Part shown: positions 1 to 5,521 of the stretch, in pieces
How the letters are laid out: each line of letters begins with the position of its first letter
Numbering within the stretch: position 1 is the stretch's first letter
Source: an uncultured Ilumatobacter sp.
GTDB lineage: Bacteria; Actinomycetota; Acidimicrobiia; Acidimicrobiales; Ilumatobacteraceae
Direction of reading: 5' to 3'
NCBI GenBank assembly: GCA_938049325.1
Contig: CALICC010000362.1
Location: forward strand, 1-7,076
DNA length: 7,076 bases
Position numbers and translations under genes: made by a program
Notes under the pieces: generated by a model
The model's database searches: none
The model's input: only the letters and a program-made list of their open reading frames with translations
Told to the model about the DNA's origin: nothing

Positions 1-3
1 CGA

Positions 4-17
4 GGGACCTTCGACCC
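4..17. promoter_or_regulatory. Candidate DevR/DosR-type operator upstream of the stress-protein gene
   Basis: The sequence GGGACCTTCGACCC matches 11 of 14 positions in the core of the mycobacterial DosR consensus TTSGGGACTWWAGTCCCSAA; the three outer bases on each side do not match. It lies about 35 bp before the first ATG of an operon encoding a DevR-like regulator, the position expected for autoregulation. The call rests on one short match, and the window edge cuts off further upstream context. It could instead be the 3' part of an upstream gene, because the frame is open to the edge. Confidence 0.45.
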
Positions 18-52
18 TGCCCAAAACCCTGGCCACGGCGCTGAATGGAGGT

Positions 53-1015
53 ATGGAACGCGATGTGGGTCCAGCCGCCCCAGTCCAACGCCCAGAACGC
101 GACGCCCGGTGGGTTGTCGGCGTCGACGGGTCGGAGTGCAGCCGACACGCTGCTCTGTGGGCGATGGCCCAAGCTGCGGGGCGGGCAAGCGAAGTTCAAC
201 TCGCTACGTCGTGGAACGTTCCGATCGCGCCCATGGTGTCGCCGGTCAGCTCGCTGGCCACCAGTGCGTCAATCGACGGGCATGCAGCAGCCGCGCAAGC
301 GACCGTCGATCAGCTCGCCGACAGCCTTGCACCGTCGTTCGACGGCACGGTGACGCGCAGCGTCAGCCAGGGAGGCGCAGCACCATTGCTCCTCGATGCC
401 GCCGGCGGCAGTTCGTTGCTCGTGGTCGGTTCGCGAGGCCGCGGCGGTTTTGCCCGACTGTTGCTCGGCTCGACGAGCATGCAGTGCGCCACCCATTCAC
501 AGACGCCGGTTGCGGTGATTCCTCGCACCGCGCCGATCTCGCCAGTGACCACGATCGTCGTGGCGGTGGACGGATCCGCGAACTCGGCGGCTGCGCTCAC
601 CTGGGCCATCGAGTTCGCCGCTCCGGGCTCGATCATCGACTGCGTCTCAGTGTTCGACACCACACCGATCACGGTGGGCGCCGATCAGTTCTTCGTTCCA
701 GACACCAGCGAGCTTGCGCAGGAACACTTCGAACACTTGGTGGAACGCATCGTCCAGCAGGCGAACCGCGACGACGTCGAGGTCAGGCCCACGTTCGTCG
801 AAGGACATCCGCGGAAGGTCCTCGCCGAATTCGCCGCCACCCGCGATCTCCTCGTGGTCGGAGCGCGAGGTCTCGGCGCGATCGGCTCCGCCATCCTCGG
901 CTCCGCGTCGACATGGCTCCTCCACCACGCAACCCGTCCCATCGTGGTCACTCCCCGACCTGCCGACGCAACGGACCATGGTTTCGATGGCAACAACGCG
1001 GACGGCGAAGACTGA
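53..1015 (+). CDS. Tandem-domain universal stress protein (UspA family)
   Basis: This cytoplasmic protein of about 320 residues has two UspA domains. Domain 1 spans roughly residues 19-158, with the beta-1 Asp at D25 (VVGVDGS) and the ATP-binding signature G-2x-G-9x-G-S at 126-140. Domain 2 spans roughly 165-302, with D173 (VVAVDGS) and a second intact G-2x-G-9x-G-S at 270-284, so both domains should be of the ATP-binding type. The last 18 residues are an acidic, Gly/Asn-rich tail. Two-domain Usps of this size are typical of actinobacteria; Rv3134c, which precedes devR in Mycobacterium tuberculosis, is one. The regulator gene follows after 4 nt, implying co-transcription. The start is uncertain: GGAGG at 47-51 is only 1 nt from the ATG at 53. 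An in-frame GTG at 65 is better spaced, and the frame is also open upstream to the window edge. The exact molecular role is not predictable from sequence. Confidence 0.93.
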   Translation: MERDVGPAAPVQRPERDARWVVGVDGSECSRHAALWAMAQAAGRASEVQLATSWNVPIAPMVSPVSSLATSASIDGHAAAAQATVDQLADSLAPSFDGTVTRSVSQGGAAPLLLDAAGGSSLLVVGSRGRGGFARLLLGSTSMQCATHSQTPVAVIPRTAPISPVTTIVVAVDGSANSAAALTWAIEFAAPGSIIDCVSVFDTTPITVGADQFFVPDTSELAQEHFEHLVERIVQQANRDDVEVRPTFVEGHPRKVLAEFAATRDLLVVGARGLGAIGSAILGSASTWLLHHATRPIVVTPRPADATDHGFDGNNADGED

Positions 1016-1019
1016 ACCG

Positions 1020-1661
1020 ATGATCAACATCTTTCTGCTCGACGACCACGAAGTCGTCCGACAGGGTGTCAAGGCGGCACTCGAAGCCGAGCACGACATG
1101 ACCGTGGTCGGCGAGGCGAGCGGCGCAGGCCATGCACTCGACGCCGTTCGCTCGTGCCGGCCCGATGTTGCCGTGCTGGATGTTCGCCTGGGCGACGGCA
1201 ACGGCATCGACGTGTGTCGCGAGATCACGTCGGAGTTCCCCTCGGTGAAGTCACTGATCCTCACATCGTTCGACAGCGACCGTGCTGTGGTCGATGCCGG
1301 GCTGGCGGGCGCGGCAGGGTTCGTGCTGAAACAGATCCGCAGCACTGAACTCATCAACGCCATTCGCCACGTCGCCGCTGGTCGTCAGATTCTCGACGAC
1401 GCAGAGGTGCGCATGGCGATGCGACGACTACGCGAAAGCGAGGAAGGACGCCTCTTCGATCTCACACCCCAGGAGCAGCGCATCTTCGACTACATCGGCG
1501 AGGGAATGACGAACCGCCAGATCGCAACCGAGATGTATCTCGCCGAGAAGACCGTGAAGAACTACGTGTCCAATCTGCTCACCAAACTCGGCATGTCTCG
1601 CCGGACCGAGGCCGCCGCGTTGTCGGCCCGCCTCGAAGAACGCAAGCACCACGACGACTGA
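1020..1661 (+). CDS. devR: NarL/FixJ-family response regulator, DevR/DosR-like
   Basis: This 213-residue, two-domain transcription factor has a receiver domain at residues 1-120, with the acidic pair D8/D9, phospho-acceptor D54 (VLDVRLGDGNG), T82 and K104. The same numbers hold for DosR of M. tuberculosis as I recall its sequence. A LuxR-type helix-turn-helix covers about 148-205. Its recognition helix (LAEKTVKNYVS, 174-184) is essentially identical to DosR, including the DNA-contacting Lys/Asn positions (K177, K180, N181). It should bind DNA when phosphorylated and activate genes for hypoxia, NO or redox stress; the stimulus here is inferred. The ATG lies 4 nt after the stress-protein stop with only a weak ribosome site, so translation is probably coupled. 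The longer open frame beginning at 714 overlaps the stress-protein gene and is rejected as a start. Its likely partner kinase converges on it 19 nt downstream. Confidence 0.93.
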   Translation: MINIFLLDDHEVVRQGVKAALEAEHDMTVVGEASGAGHALDAVRSCRPDVAVLDVRLGDGNGIDVCREITSEFPSVKSLILTSFDSDRAVVDAGLAGAAGFVLKQIRSTELINAIRHVAAGRQILDDAEVRMAMRRLRESEEGRLFDLTPQEQRIFDYIGEGMTNRQIATEMYLAEKTVKNYVSNLLTKLGMSRRTEAAALSARLEERKHHDD

Positions 1662-1684
1662 CCGCCGAGCGGCACCCCGGTCAG
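1658..1684. terminator. Inverted repeat spanning both stop codons of the convergent regulator and kinase genes
   Basis: CTGACCG (1658-1664) pairs perfectly with CGGTCAG (1678-1684) around a 13-nt loop. The regulator's TGA (1659-1661) and the kinase's TGA (complement of 1681-1683) sit in opposite arms. The loop contains a smaller GCCG/CGGC hairpin. No T-run follows on either strand, so this may be a weak bidirectional terminator or a 3'-end stabilising hairpin rather than a classical intrinsic terminator. Confidence 0.4.
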
Positions 1685-2685
1685 ACCGGCAGTCGCCACG
1701 CCAGCTCGGTGCCCGATGGTTCGACAGGTGACACCGAGCACGACCCGCCGAGTTCGGCAGCGCGCCACATGACATTCGAGAGCCCACCCAGAGGCTTGGG
1801 CGCCTCGCCGATGCCGCGGCCGTTGTCGCGCACGACGAGGTCGATGGCGTGCCGGCTTCTCGTGACCCGGATCGTCGCGTCCGTGGCGTCTGCATGGCGA
1901 GCGACGTTCGACAACGCCTCGATCACCGTTGCAACCAACTGCTCTCCGACGAATTCGGGGAGGTCCTCGAGCGAACCGTCGACGACCAGATCGGGGGTGA
2001 ATCCAAGGTGGCGTGAGCGCTCGTCGACAACGCTGTGCAAATAGCTGGACAGGCTCCGTGTCGCGTCGTGGCCTCCCAGACCGAAGATGGCCGAGCGGAC
2101 CGCACGCACGGTCTCATCGAGTTCGTCGGTGACCGCAACGACTCGGTCGCGAGCAACCGACGATTCGATCAGATTGGTCACCGACTGCAGCGACATCCCG
2201 GCGGCGAACAGCCGCTGGATCACGAGATCGTGCAGGTCGGAGGCGATGCGTTCTCGTTCCTCGTGCAGCAGAAGTCGCGCCTGTGTTTCTCGACGTTCGG
2301 TGACGTCTCTGACCGCGGCGATCGTCTGCACCTCTCCGCCGATGGTGATCGGGCTGAGGCTGATCTCGACGGGGAACATGTCGCCGTCGCGGTGCTGTGC
2401 GAAGAGTCGCAGATCGGTTCCCATCGGTCGACGCTGTGGATCGACGGCATACGTTTGACGGTGGCCGGCGTGACGTGCGCGCAGTTCGTCGGGAACCAAT
2501 TCGTCGACGCGACGATCGACGAGACCCTTGGGACCGGACGTTTCATAGCCGAACATGATCGCTGCTGACTTGTTCGCGAGCGCGATCCGACCGTCGGCAT
2601 CGACGAGCATGAAGCCGTCCGGCGATCCGTCGAGCAGACGAATCGCCAGTTCGTTGTCCTGAGGCGAGGAGTTTGTATCGATCAC
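1681..2685 (-). CDS. PAS-domain sensor histidine kinase (HisKA_3/HATPase_c), DevS/DosT-like transmitter
   Basis: This 334-residue kinase has no membrane segment and is predicted cytoplasmic. A PAS domain spans about 13-130 (LLDGSPDGFMLVDADGRI near its start, ending in the usual RDVTERR). The HisKA_3 dimerisation domain follows, with phospho-acceptor H152 in ERERIASDLHDLVIQRLFA, very close to the H-box of mycobacterial DevS/DosT. The HATPase_c domain has N260 (N-box), D287-N-G-R-G (G1 box), a GGLSNV segment near 300 and G325-T326. It probably autophosphorylates and passes phosphate to the adjacent DevR-like regulator. Unlike DevS it has no tandem GAF domains; a single PAS takes their place. 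The GTG start at 2685 is the only start after an in-frame TAG (2692-2694) and has no Shine-Dalgarno of its own. It overlaps the stop of a 19-codon leader ORF, which suggests coupled translation. Confidence 0.92.
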   Translation of the reverse strand: MIDTNSSPQDNELAIRLLDGSPDGFMLVDADGRIALANKSAAIMFGYETSGPKGLVDRRVDELVPDELRARHAGHRQTYAVDPQRRPMGTDLRLFAQHRDGDMFPVEISLSPITIGGEVQTIAAVRDVTERRETQARLLLHEERERIASDLHDLVIQRLFAAGMSLQSVTNLIESSVARDRVVAVTDELDETVRAVRSAIFGLGGHDATRSLSSYLHSVVDERSRHLGFTPDLVVDGSLEDLPEFVGEQLVATVIEALSNVARHADATDATIRVTRSRHAIDLVVRDNGRGIGEAPKPLGGLSNVMWRAAELGGSCSVSPVEPSGTELAWRLPV

Positions 2686-2741
2686 TGGATGCTACGCATC
2701 CATGGCCGGCGCGTGATCGAGGCGCCCAGACGCGTTGTCAT
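2682..2741 (-). CDS. Putative 19-aa leader peptide overlapping the kinase start
   Basis: The ORF reads MTTRLGASITRRPWMRSIQ, stop. Its ATG (2741-2739) is preceded by AAAGGGG (complement of 2747-2753) at 5 nt, the best ribosome-binding site near the kinase. Its TGA overlaps the kinase GTG in a GTGA arrangement. The peptide is basic (five Arg) and resembles nothing I recognise. The likely role is to deliver ribosomes to the kinase start, possibly by opening the hairpin that ends just before the GTG. The ORF is very short, so the call rests on the ribosome site and overlap, not on coding statistics. Confidence 0.5.
   Translation of the reverse strand: MTTRLGASITRRPWMRSIQ
2686..2702 (-). promoter_or_regulatory. 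Hairpin/inverted repeat directly 5' of the kinase GTG
   Basis: TGGATGC-TAC-GCATCCA is a perfect 7-bp inverted repeat with a 3-nt centre. On the minus-strand transcript it forms a hairpin whose last base is adjacent to the kinase GTG (2685), inside the last codons of the leader ORF. It could hide the kinase start until a ribosome translates the leader. Alternatively it is a DNA operator. Confidence 0.45.
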
Positions 2742-2806
2742 GTGAACCCCTTTCGTCGTTGTCGTGACCCCATTGTCCACGGGCGCAACAGGCGCGACTA
2801 GGGCCC

Positions 2807-2821
2807 GAGGTCCTGAGGTCC
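2807..2821. repeat. GAGGTCC direct repeat with 8-bp period in the divergent promoter region
   Basis: Two identical GAGGTCC copies (2807-2813 and 2815-2821) are separated by one base. The preceding GGGCCC (2801-2806) together with the first copy gives a 14-mer matching 9 of 14 DosR core positions. This could be a regulator-binding site, but the match is modest and a repeat this short can arise by chance in GC-rich DNA. Confidence 0.3.
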
Positions 2822-2865
2822 GCGCTCTTGCTCGATAAGGAACGGTCCAGCGTGCACGACGAAAT

Positions 2866-2882
2866 CAGGGCCTTCGGCCCTG
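2866..2882. promoter_or_regulatory. Perfect 7-3-7 inverted repeat upstream of dsbB
   Basis: CAGGGCC-TTC-GGCCCTG is a perfect 7-bp inverted repeat around a 3-nt centre, lying 60 bp before the dsbB start. In the dsbB transcript it would form a stable GC hairpin in the leader. As DNA it could be an operator. The half-site GGGCC resembles variant DosR half-sites, but the 3-nt centre is one base shorter than the DosR consensus requires. No T-run follows, so a terminator is unlikely. Confidence 0.45.
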
Positions 2883-2915
2883 CCAACAGCTCGTCGACGG
2901 ACGCACGATGAACTC

Positions 2916-2945
2916 ATGACCACCGACAACGAATTGGATCGATGA
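2916..2945 (+). CDS. Possible 9-aa micro-ORF overlapping the dsbB start (ATGA)
   Basis: The ORF reads MTTDNELDR, stop; its TGA (2943-2945) overlaps the first dsbB ATG (2942-2944). A still smaller ORF (ATG at 2908, three codons) ends in a TGA that overlaps the ATG at 2916, giving a chain of ATGA junctions. No clear ribosome site precedes either, so this may be coincidence. Confidence 0.2.
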   Translation: MTTDNELDR

Positions 2946-3454
2946 GCATGGACGCGCAGCAGTTCGCCGACGCATTCTCGGTGACTCTGATCGCCGGGCT
3001 CCTCGGCGGATTCGCGTTGTTTGCGCTCGCTCGTACACGAACGCGACTGATTGCCGCCTCACCGGCGATCGCAGCGCTCGTCGCTGTTGCTGCAACGGCC
3101 GGCAGTCTCTACTTCTCAGAGGTCGCCGGATTCGTGCCATGCGAGTTGTGCTGGTATCAGCGAATCGCGATGTATCCGATGGCGCTCATTCTCCCGCTCG
3201 CGGTGCTGCGGCGGGATCGCCAGATCACGAACTACGCGTTCGTGCTCGCCGGCGCCGGGTTCCTCATCTCGGCGTCCCACATCGAAGCGCAGCTGTTTCC
3301 GGAGCGGTCGAACTCGTGCGCTCTCGACGACCCGTGCTCGGCCAAGTGGGTCGAAGGACTCGGTGTCTTCACCATCCCGCAGATGGCTGCGATGGCGTTC
3401 TTCCTCATCGTCATGTTGTCGGTCGCTTCGACGTTCGCTCCCGGCGAGCGGTGA
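2942..3454 (+). CDS. dsbB: DsbB/BdbC-family disulfide bond formation protein
   Basis: This 170-residue membrane protein should oxidise a DsbA-type partner outside the membrane and pass the electrons to quinone. The active-site segment is PCELCWYQRIAMYP, with the C67-x-x-C70 pair; the second cysteine pair is C126/C132, and these are the only four cysteines. Hydrophobic segments lie at about 12-30, 39-60, 75-89, 97-113 and 146-165. Positive charges at 31-35 (RTRTR) and 90-93 (RRDR) place both loops in the cytoplasm, putting both cysteine pairs outside and the N-terminus outside. The usual family members have four helices, so the first is extra. Two starts are possible: ATG 2942, or ATG 2948, which has GGA at better spacing. 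No DsbA-like partner is in the window. The neighbouring kinase is divergent and the esterase convergent. Confidence 0.9.
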   Translation: MSMDAQQFADAFSVTLIAGLLGGFALFALARTRTRLIAASPAIAALVAVAATAGSLYFSEVAGFVPCELCWYQRIAMYPMALILPLAVLRRDRQITNYAFVLAGAGFLISASHIEAQLFPERSNSCALDDPCSAKWVEGLGVFTIPQMAAMAFFLIVMLSVASTFAPGER

Positions 3455-3469
3455 AGCCGCGCCCGAGCG

Positions 3470-3497
3470 GTTGAGCTTGGACCTCGGCGAGCTCAAC
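3470..3497. terminator. Bidirectional hairpin between the convergent dsbB and esterase genes
   Basis: GTTGAGCT (3470-3477) pairs perfectly with AGCTCAAC (3490-3497), extended by a G-U and a G-C pair to a 10-bp stem with an 8-nt loop. The esterase stop codon (complement of 3493-3495) lies inside one arm. It starts 15 nt after the dsbB stop. There is no T-run, so efficiency as an intrinsic terminator is uncertain, but placement and stem length favour a shared 3'-end structure. Confidence 0.5.
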
Positions 3498-4632
3498 GGT
3501 TGGCGAATGCCCAAGCCTCTTCGGACGCGTTGACCAGCGTGGTGGCTGGCCCCATGCGCTCTTGCCAAAAGCGGCCAACCGTGACCCCTGGCCAGCCATG
3601 CCCCGTTCCGCTCAGACGCAGGTGCTCGACCGGGGCACTGGCTGCGCAGTTCTGCCAGACGAGCAGCTCGGCGAGTTGACCGTCGTTCTCTCCGGTCCCT
3701 TCGGCTACTTGCTCGACGGTCGAATCGGGGCCACACCCATTGGCTTCGGCCCACCGCTCGATCCCCTCCATCACCGGCTCGTGGAAGACCGTCCGGTCGG
3801 TCAACGGAAACGGCGGACCCTCGCCTCCGTCGTACAGCGCCCTCGGGTCGTCAACGGAGTGAATGTGGAGAACGCCAACCGGCTCCGATGGTGCGAACTC
3901 CGCAAGGTCCATGGCCCCGCCGATCGAGATCACCGCAGCGACCACGTCGGACGCTTCGGCTCCCATCCGGTACGCCATCATGCCGCCGTTGGAGTGGCCG
4001 GTGACGTACACCCGATCCGGGTCGACCGACATCCGGAACTGAAGATCCTCGATGACGGCGCGGAGGAATCCGACGTCGTCGATGTCGCGATCCGTCGCGA
4101 ATCCGCAGCACGCGTCGCCGCTGTTCCACGTGTGCAGGCGGTCGGGAAGCACGCCGCTCCCCTCCGGATAGATCGCAATGAAACCTTCCCGATCGGCCAC
4201 CGCGTCGAGTCCGTTCTCTTCCTGGAACTGCTCGCCCGTGCCGCCACCGCCGTGCAGCGCCATCATCACCGCAGCGTTCGCTGGAAGCGCTTCGGGAACG
4301 TGAATGATGTAGCTCCGGTTCTTGCCGTCGTGGCGCACCGCCACGACGTGATCGCCCGGACCGAACTGGTTCTGCACCGGCGCCGCGCCATCTTCCGGCT
4401 CGGCGGGCTCAGATGTCGTCGTCGGCGCCGACTCAGCTGGCGTGCTCCCGCTCGGCGCTGTCTCGACGGGCGCATCCGTTGCGACGGTGTCTGCGGTCGC
4501 CACGGTGGGCGTGGGGTCGGATGGCCCAGGGTCCGGGGTTGAAGCGGCTTCGTCGCGACCGCGACACGACACCGCGACCAGCATCACGAACACCATTGCG
4601 AGTGCGCGGCACGTTGTTCGATCTGAATTCAT
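3493..4632 (-). CDS. Secreted lipoprotein esterase, PHB-depolymerase/LpqC-like alpha/beta hydrolase
   Basis: This 379-residue protein begins with a signal peptide whose hydrophobic core (residues 10-21) ends in LVAVSC, giving lipidated C23; Ala at -3 makes the lipobox slightly atypical. Residues 24-90 are a low-complexity Thr/Pro/Ala/Glu linker, so the enzyme should be tethered outside the membrane. The catalytic domain (about 91-379) carries an oxyanion-type LHGGGGTG at 126-133, nucleophile S214 in GHSNGG, a likely acid at D261 or D262 (HSVDDP) and H345 (GTGHGWPG). This is the pattern of the PHB depolymerase/feruloyl esterase family that includes actinobacterial LpqC. The substrate is unknown; a polyester, acylated sugar or aromatic ester is possible. 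CC at 175-176 could form part of a disulfide. The ATG has AGGG 5 nt upstream. It lies 42 nt after the nitroreductase on the same strand. Confidence 0.87.
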   Translation of the reverse strand: MNSDRTTCRALAMVFVMLVAVSCRGRDEAASTPDPGPSDPTPTVATADTVATDAPVETAPSGSTPAESAPTTTSEPAEPEDGAAPVQNQFGPGDHVVAVRHDGKNRSYIIHVPEALPANAAVMMALHGGGGTGEQFQEENGLDAVADREGFIAIYPEGSGVLPDRLHTWNSGDACCGFATDRDIDDVGFLRAVIEDLQFRMSVDPDRVYVTGHSNGGMMAYRMGAEASDVVAAVISIGGAMDLAEFAPSEPVGVLHIHSVDDPRALYDGGEGPPFPLTDRTVFHEPVMEGIERWAEANGCGPDSTVEQVAEGTGENDGQLAELLVWQNCAASAPVEHLRLSGTGHGWPGVTVGRFWQERMGPATTLVNASEEAWAFANR

Positions 4633-4674
4633 ACCTGCCCTGTCGTGACATACCGGCTCACCGGTTCACGAGGT

Positions 4675-5328
4675 TCAACTCCAAGCGGCACCGAACTGAT
4701 CGCGGAACGCCATGGCCGCGGGCGGCTGTCGGGTGATGTGGCCATGGCCCTTTCCGACCGGGTAGCCGATCGGCACCATGGCGACAGTCGCCCAATCGTC
4801 GGGCACGCCGAGCACTGCTTTCACGTCGTCCTCGCGCAAGCAATGCAGCGTGGTGAGGGTGCACCCGAGGCCTTCTTCGACGCATGCGAGCATCGCGTTC
4901 TGCACCGCCGGGTAGACCGAGCCACCGCCGACCATGCTGATGCGGTCGAGCTTCGCGTCGGTGATGGCCATCATCGCCGGGTTCGCACAGAACACGAGGA
5001 TCGCTGGTGTCTGGGCCAGGTGTTCTGCGAGGTGATCGCCCGCAGCAGTGACTCGCTTCCACGCGGCGAGCTGCTCCTCGGGCAACCCCGACATCATCTT
5101 CATGAAACTGGCGGAGTAGCTCGCCCACTCGGGTTCGTAGATGTCTTGGAGCTTGCGCTTCGTCTCCGGCTCTGTCGCCACGACGACGCGCCACGGCTGA
5201 GCGTTGCCACCCGTCGGCGCCCAACAGGCCGCCTGGAGCACCCGCTCGAGCACGTCGTCGGGTATCGGGTCGGGGCGCAGTTTGCGCACCGCGCGCAGGG
5301 TGCTCATCACGTCGTACAGGTCAGCCAT
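4675..5328 (-). CDS. Nitroreductase-family FMN oxidoreductase
   Basis: This 217-residue (from the chosen start) cytoplasmic flavoenzyme shows the family hallmarks in order: the N-terminal FMN-phosphate segment TLRAVRKL at 10-17, AACWAPTGGNAQPWR at 33-47, the dimer/flavin helix VYPAVQNAMLACVEEGLG at 138-155, and VPIGYPVGKG near the C-terminus. Such enzymes use NAD(P)H to reduce nitroaromatics, quinones or enones; the physiological substrate cannot be read from sequence. The open frame continues to an ATG at 5424, but the extra 32 residues do not look like the family, while MADLYDVM at 5328 matches typical starts. Neither start has a good ribosome site. The esterase follows on the same strand after 42 nt. 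Nitroreductases occur in the mycobacterial DosR regulon (Rv2032, Rv3131), though I see no good DosR-like site before this gene. Confidence 0.9.
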   Translation of the reverse strand: MADLYDVMSTLRAVRKLRPDPIPDDVLERVLQAACWAPTGGNAQPWRVVVATEPETKRKLQDIYEPEWASYSASFMKMMSGLPEEQLAAWKRVTAAGDHLAEHLAQTPAILVFCANPAMMAITDAKLDRISMVGGGSVYPAVQNAMLACVEEGLGCTLTTLHCLREDDVKAVLGVPDDWATVAMVPIGYPVGKGHGHITRQPPAAMAFRDQFGAAWS

Positions 5329-5521
5329 GCTCGCAGTCTCGCACCTCGTGTGCCGGTCGCCCGATATGGCGCAGTCGCGGTAGGCAGTCACGGGCGACGC
5401 ACCCAGGCGGCTCAAGAAACTCATCGATGTCTGATATCTACAATCCTCCGCGAGCGCCGTCCGCTTGAGTGGTCATTGCCAAGACACACCGTCTTCGCAA
5501 CCGATTGAAAGGACACAGCAC
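5329..5521. other. Divergent intergenic region between the nitroreductase and VOC genes
   Basis: Apart from the rejected N-terminal extension of the nitroreductase (5329-5424), I see no gene. It holds an AT-richer island around 5420-5445 containing the palindromes CATCGATG (5422-5429) and GATATC (5433-5438) and a TACAAT (5439-5444) that could serve as a rightward -10 box. I find no matching -35 box. A GGAGG on the minus strand (5449-5445) is 20 nt from the ATG at 5424, too far to be its ribosome site. Confidence 0.4.

Larger units (their letters stand above)
2742..2941. other. Divergent intergenic control region between the kinase and dsbB
   Basis: No convincing protein gene lies here. It must hold promoters for the leader/kinase transcript (leftward) and dsbB (rightward), but I see no pair of -35/-10 boxes that I would defend. 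It does contain a ribosome-binding site for the leader ORF (2747-2753), a direct repeat of GAGGTCC (2807-2813 and 2815-2821), a weak DosR-like match overlapping it, and the inverted repeat at 2866-2882. Confidence 0.6.

Noticed and set aside
714..1019. N-terminal extension of the response regulator
   Set aside because: It would add 102 Arg/Ser/Pro-rich residues overlapping the Usp gene in another frame; the DosR-like sequence begins exactly at the ATG at 1020.
647..1363. 238-codon minus-strand open frame across the Usp and regulator genes
   Set aside because: It spans two well-supported genes on the other strand and is Ser/Thr/Arg-rich noise.
2692..2886. 64-codon minus-strand open frame in the kinase/dsbB intergenic region
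   Set aside because: No ribosome site, no recognisable sequence, and it competes with the better-supported leader ORF in the same strand region.
3562..4542. Long plus-strand open frame antisense to the esterase
   Set aside because: It mirrors the third-position GC bias of the esterase; the product is Arg/His/Val-rich with no domain, while the minus-strand frame has lipobox, GHSNGG and catalytic His.
4652..4665. ACCGG-CTCA-CCGGT small hairpin between the nitroreductase and esterase genes
   Set aside because: A 5-bp stem without T-run in a 42-nt gap; too short to call a terminator or processing site in GC-rich DNA.
5391..5403. GGGCGACGCACCC as a DosR-like site before the nitroreductase
   Set aside because: Only the GGG and CCC ends fit and the spacing is one base short, so the match is too poor.
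4645..5508. Long plus-strand open frame antisense to the nitroreductase
   Set aside because: Arg/His-rich shadow frame without motifs; the opposite strand encodes a clear nitroreductase.
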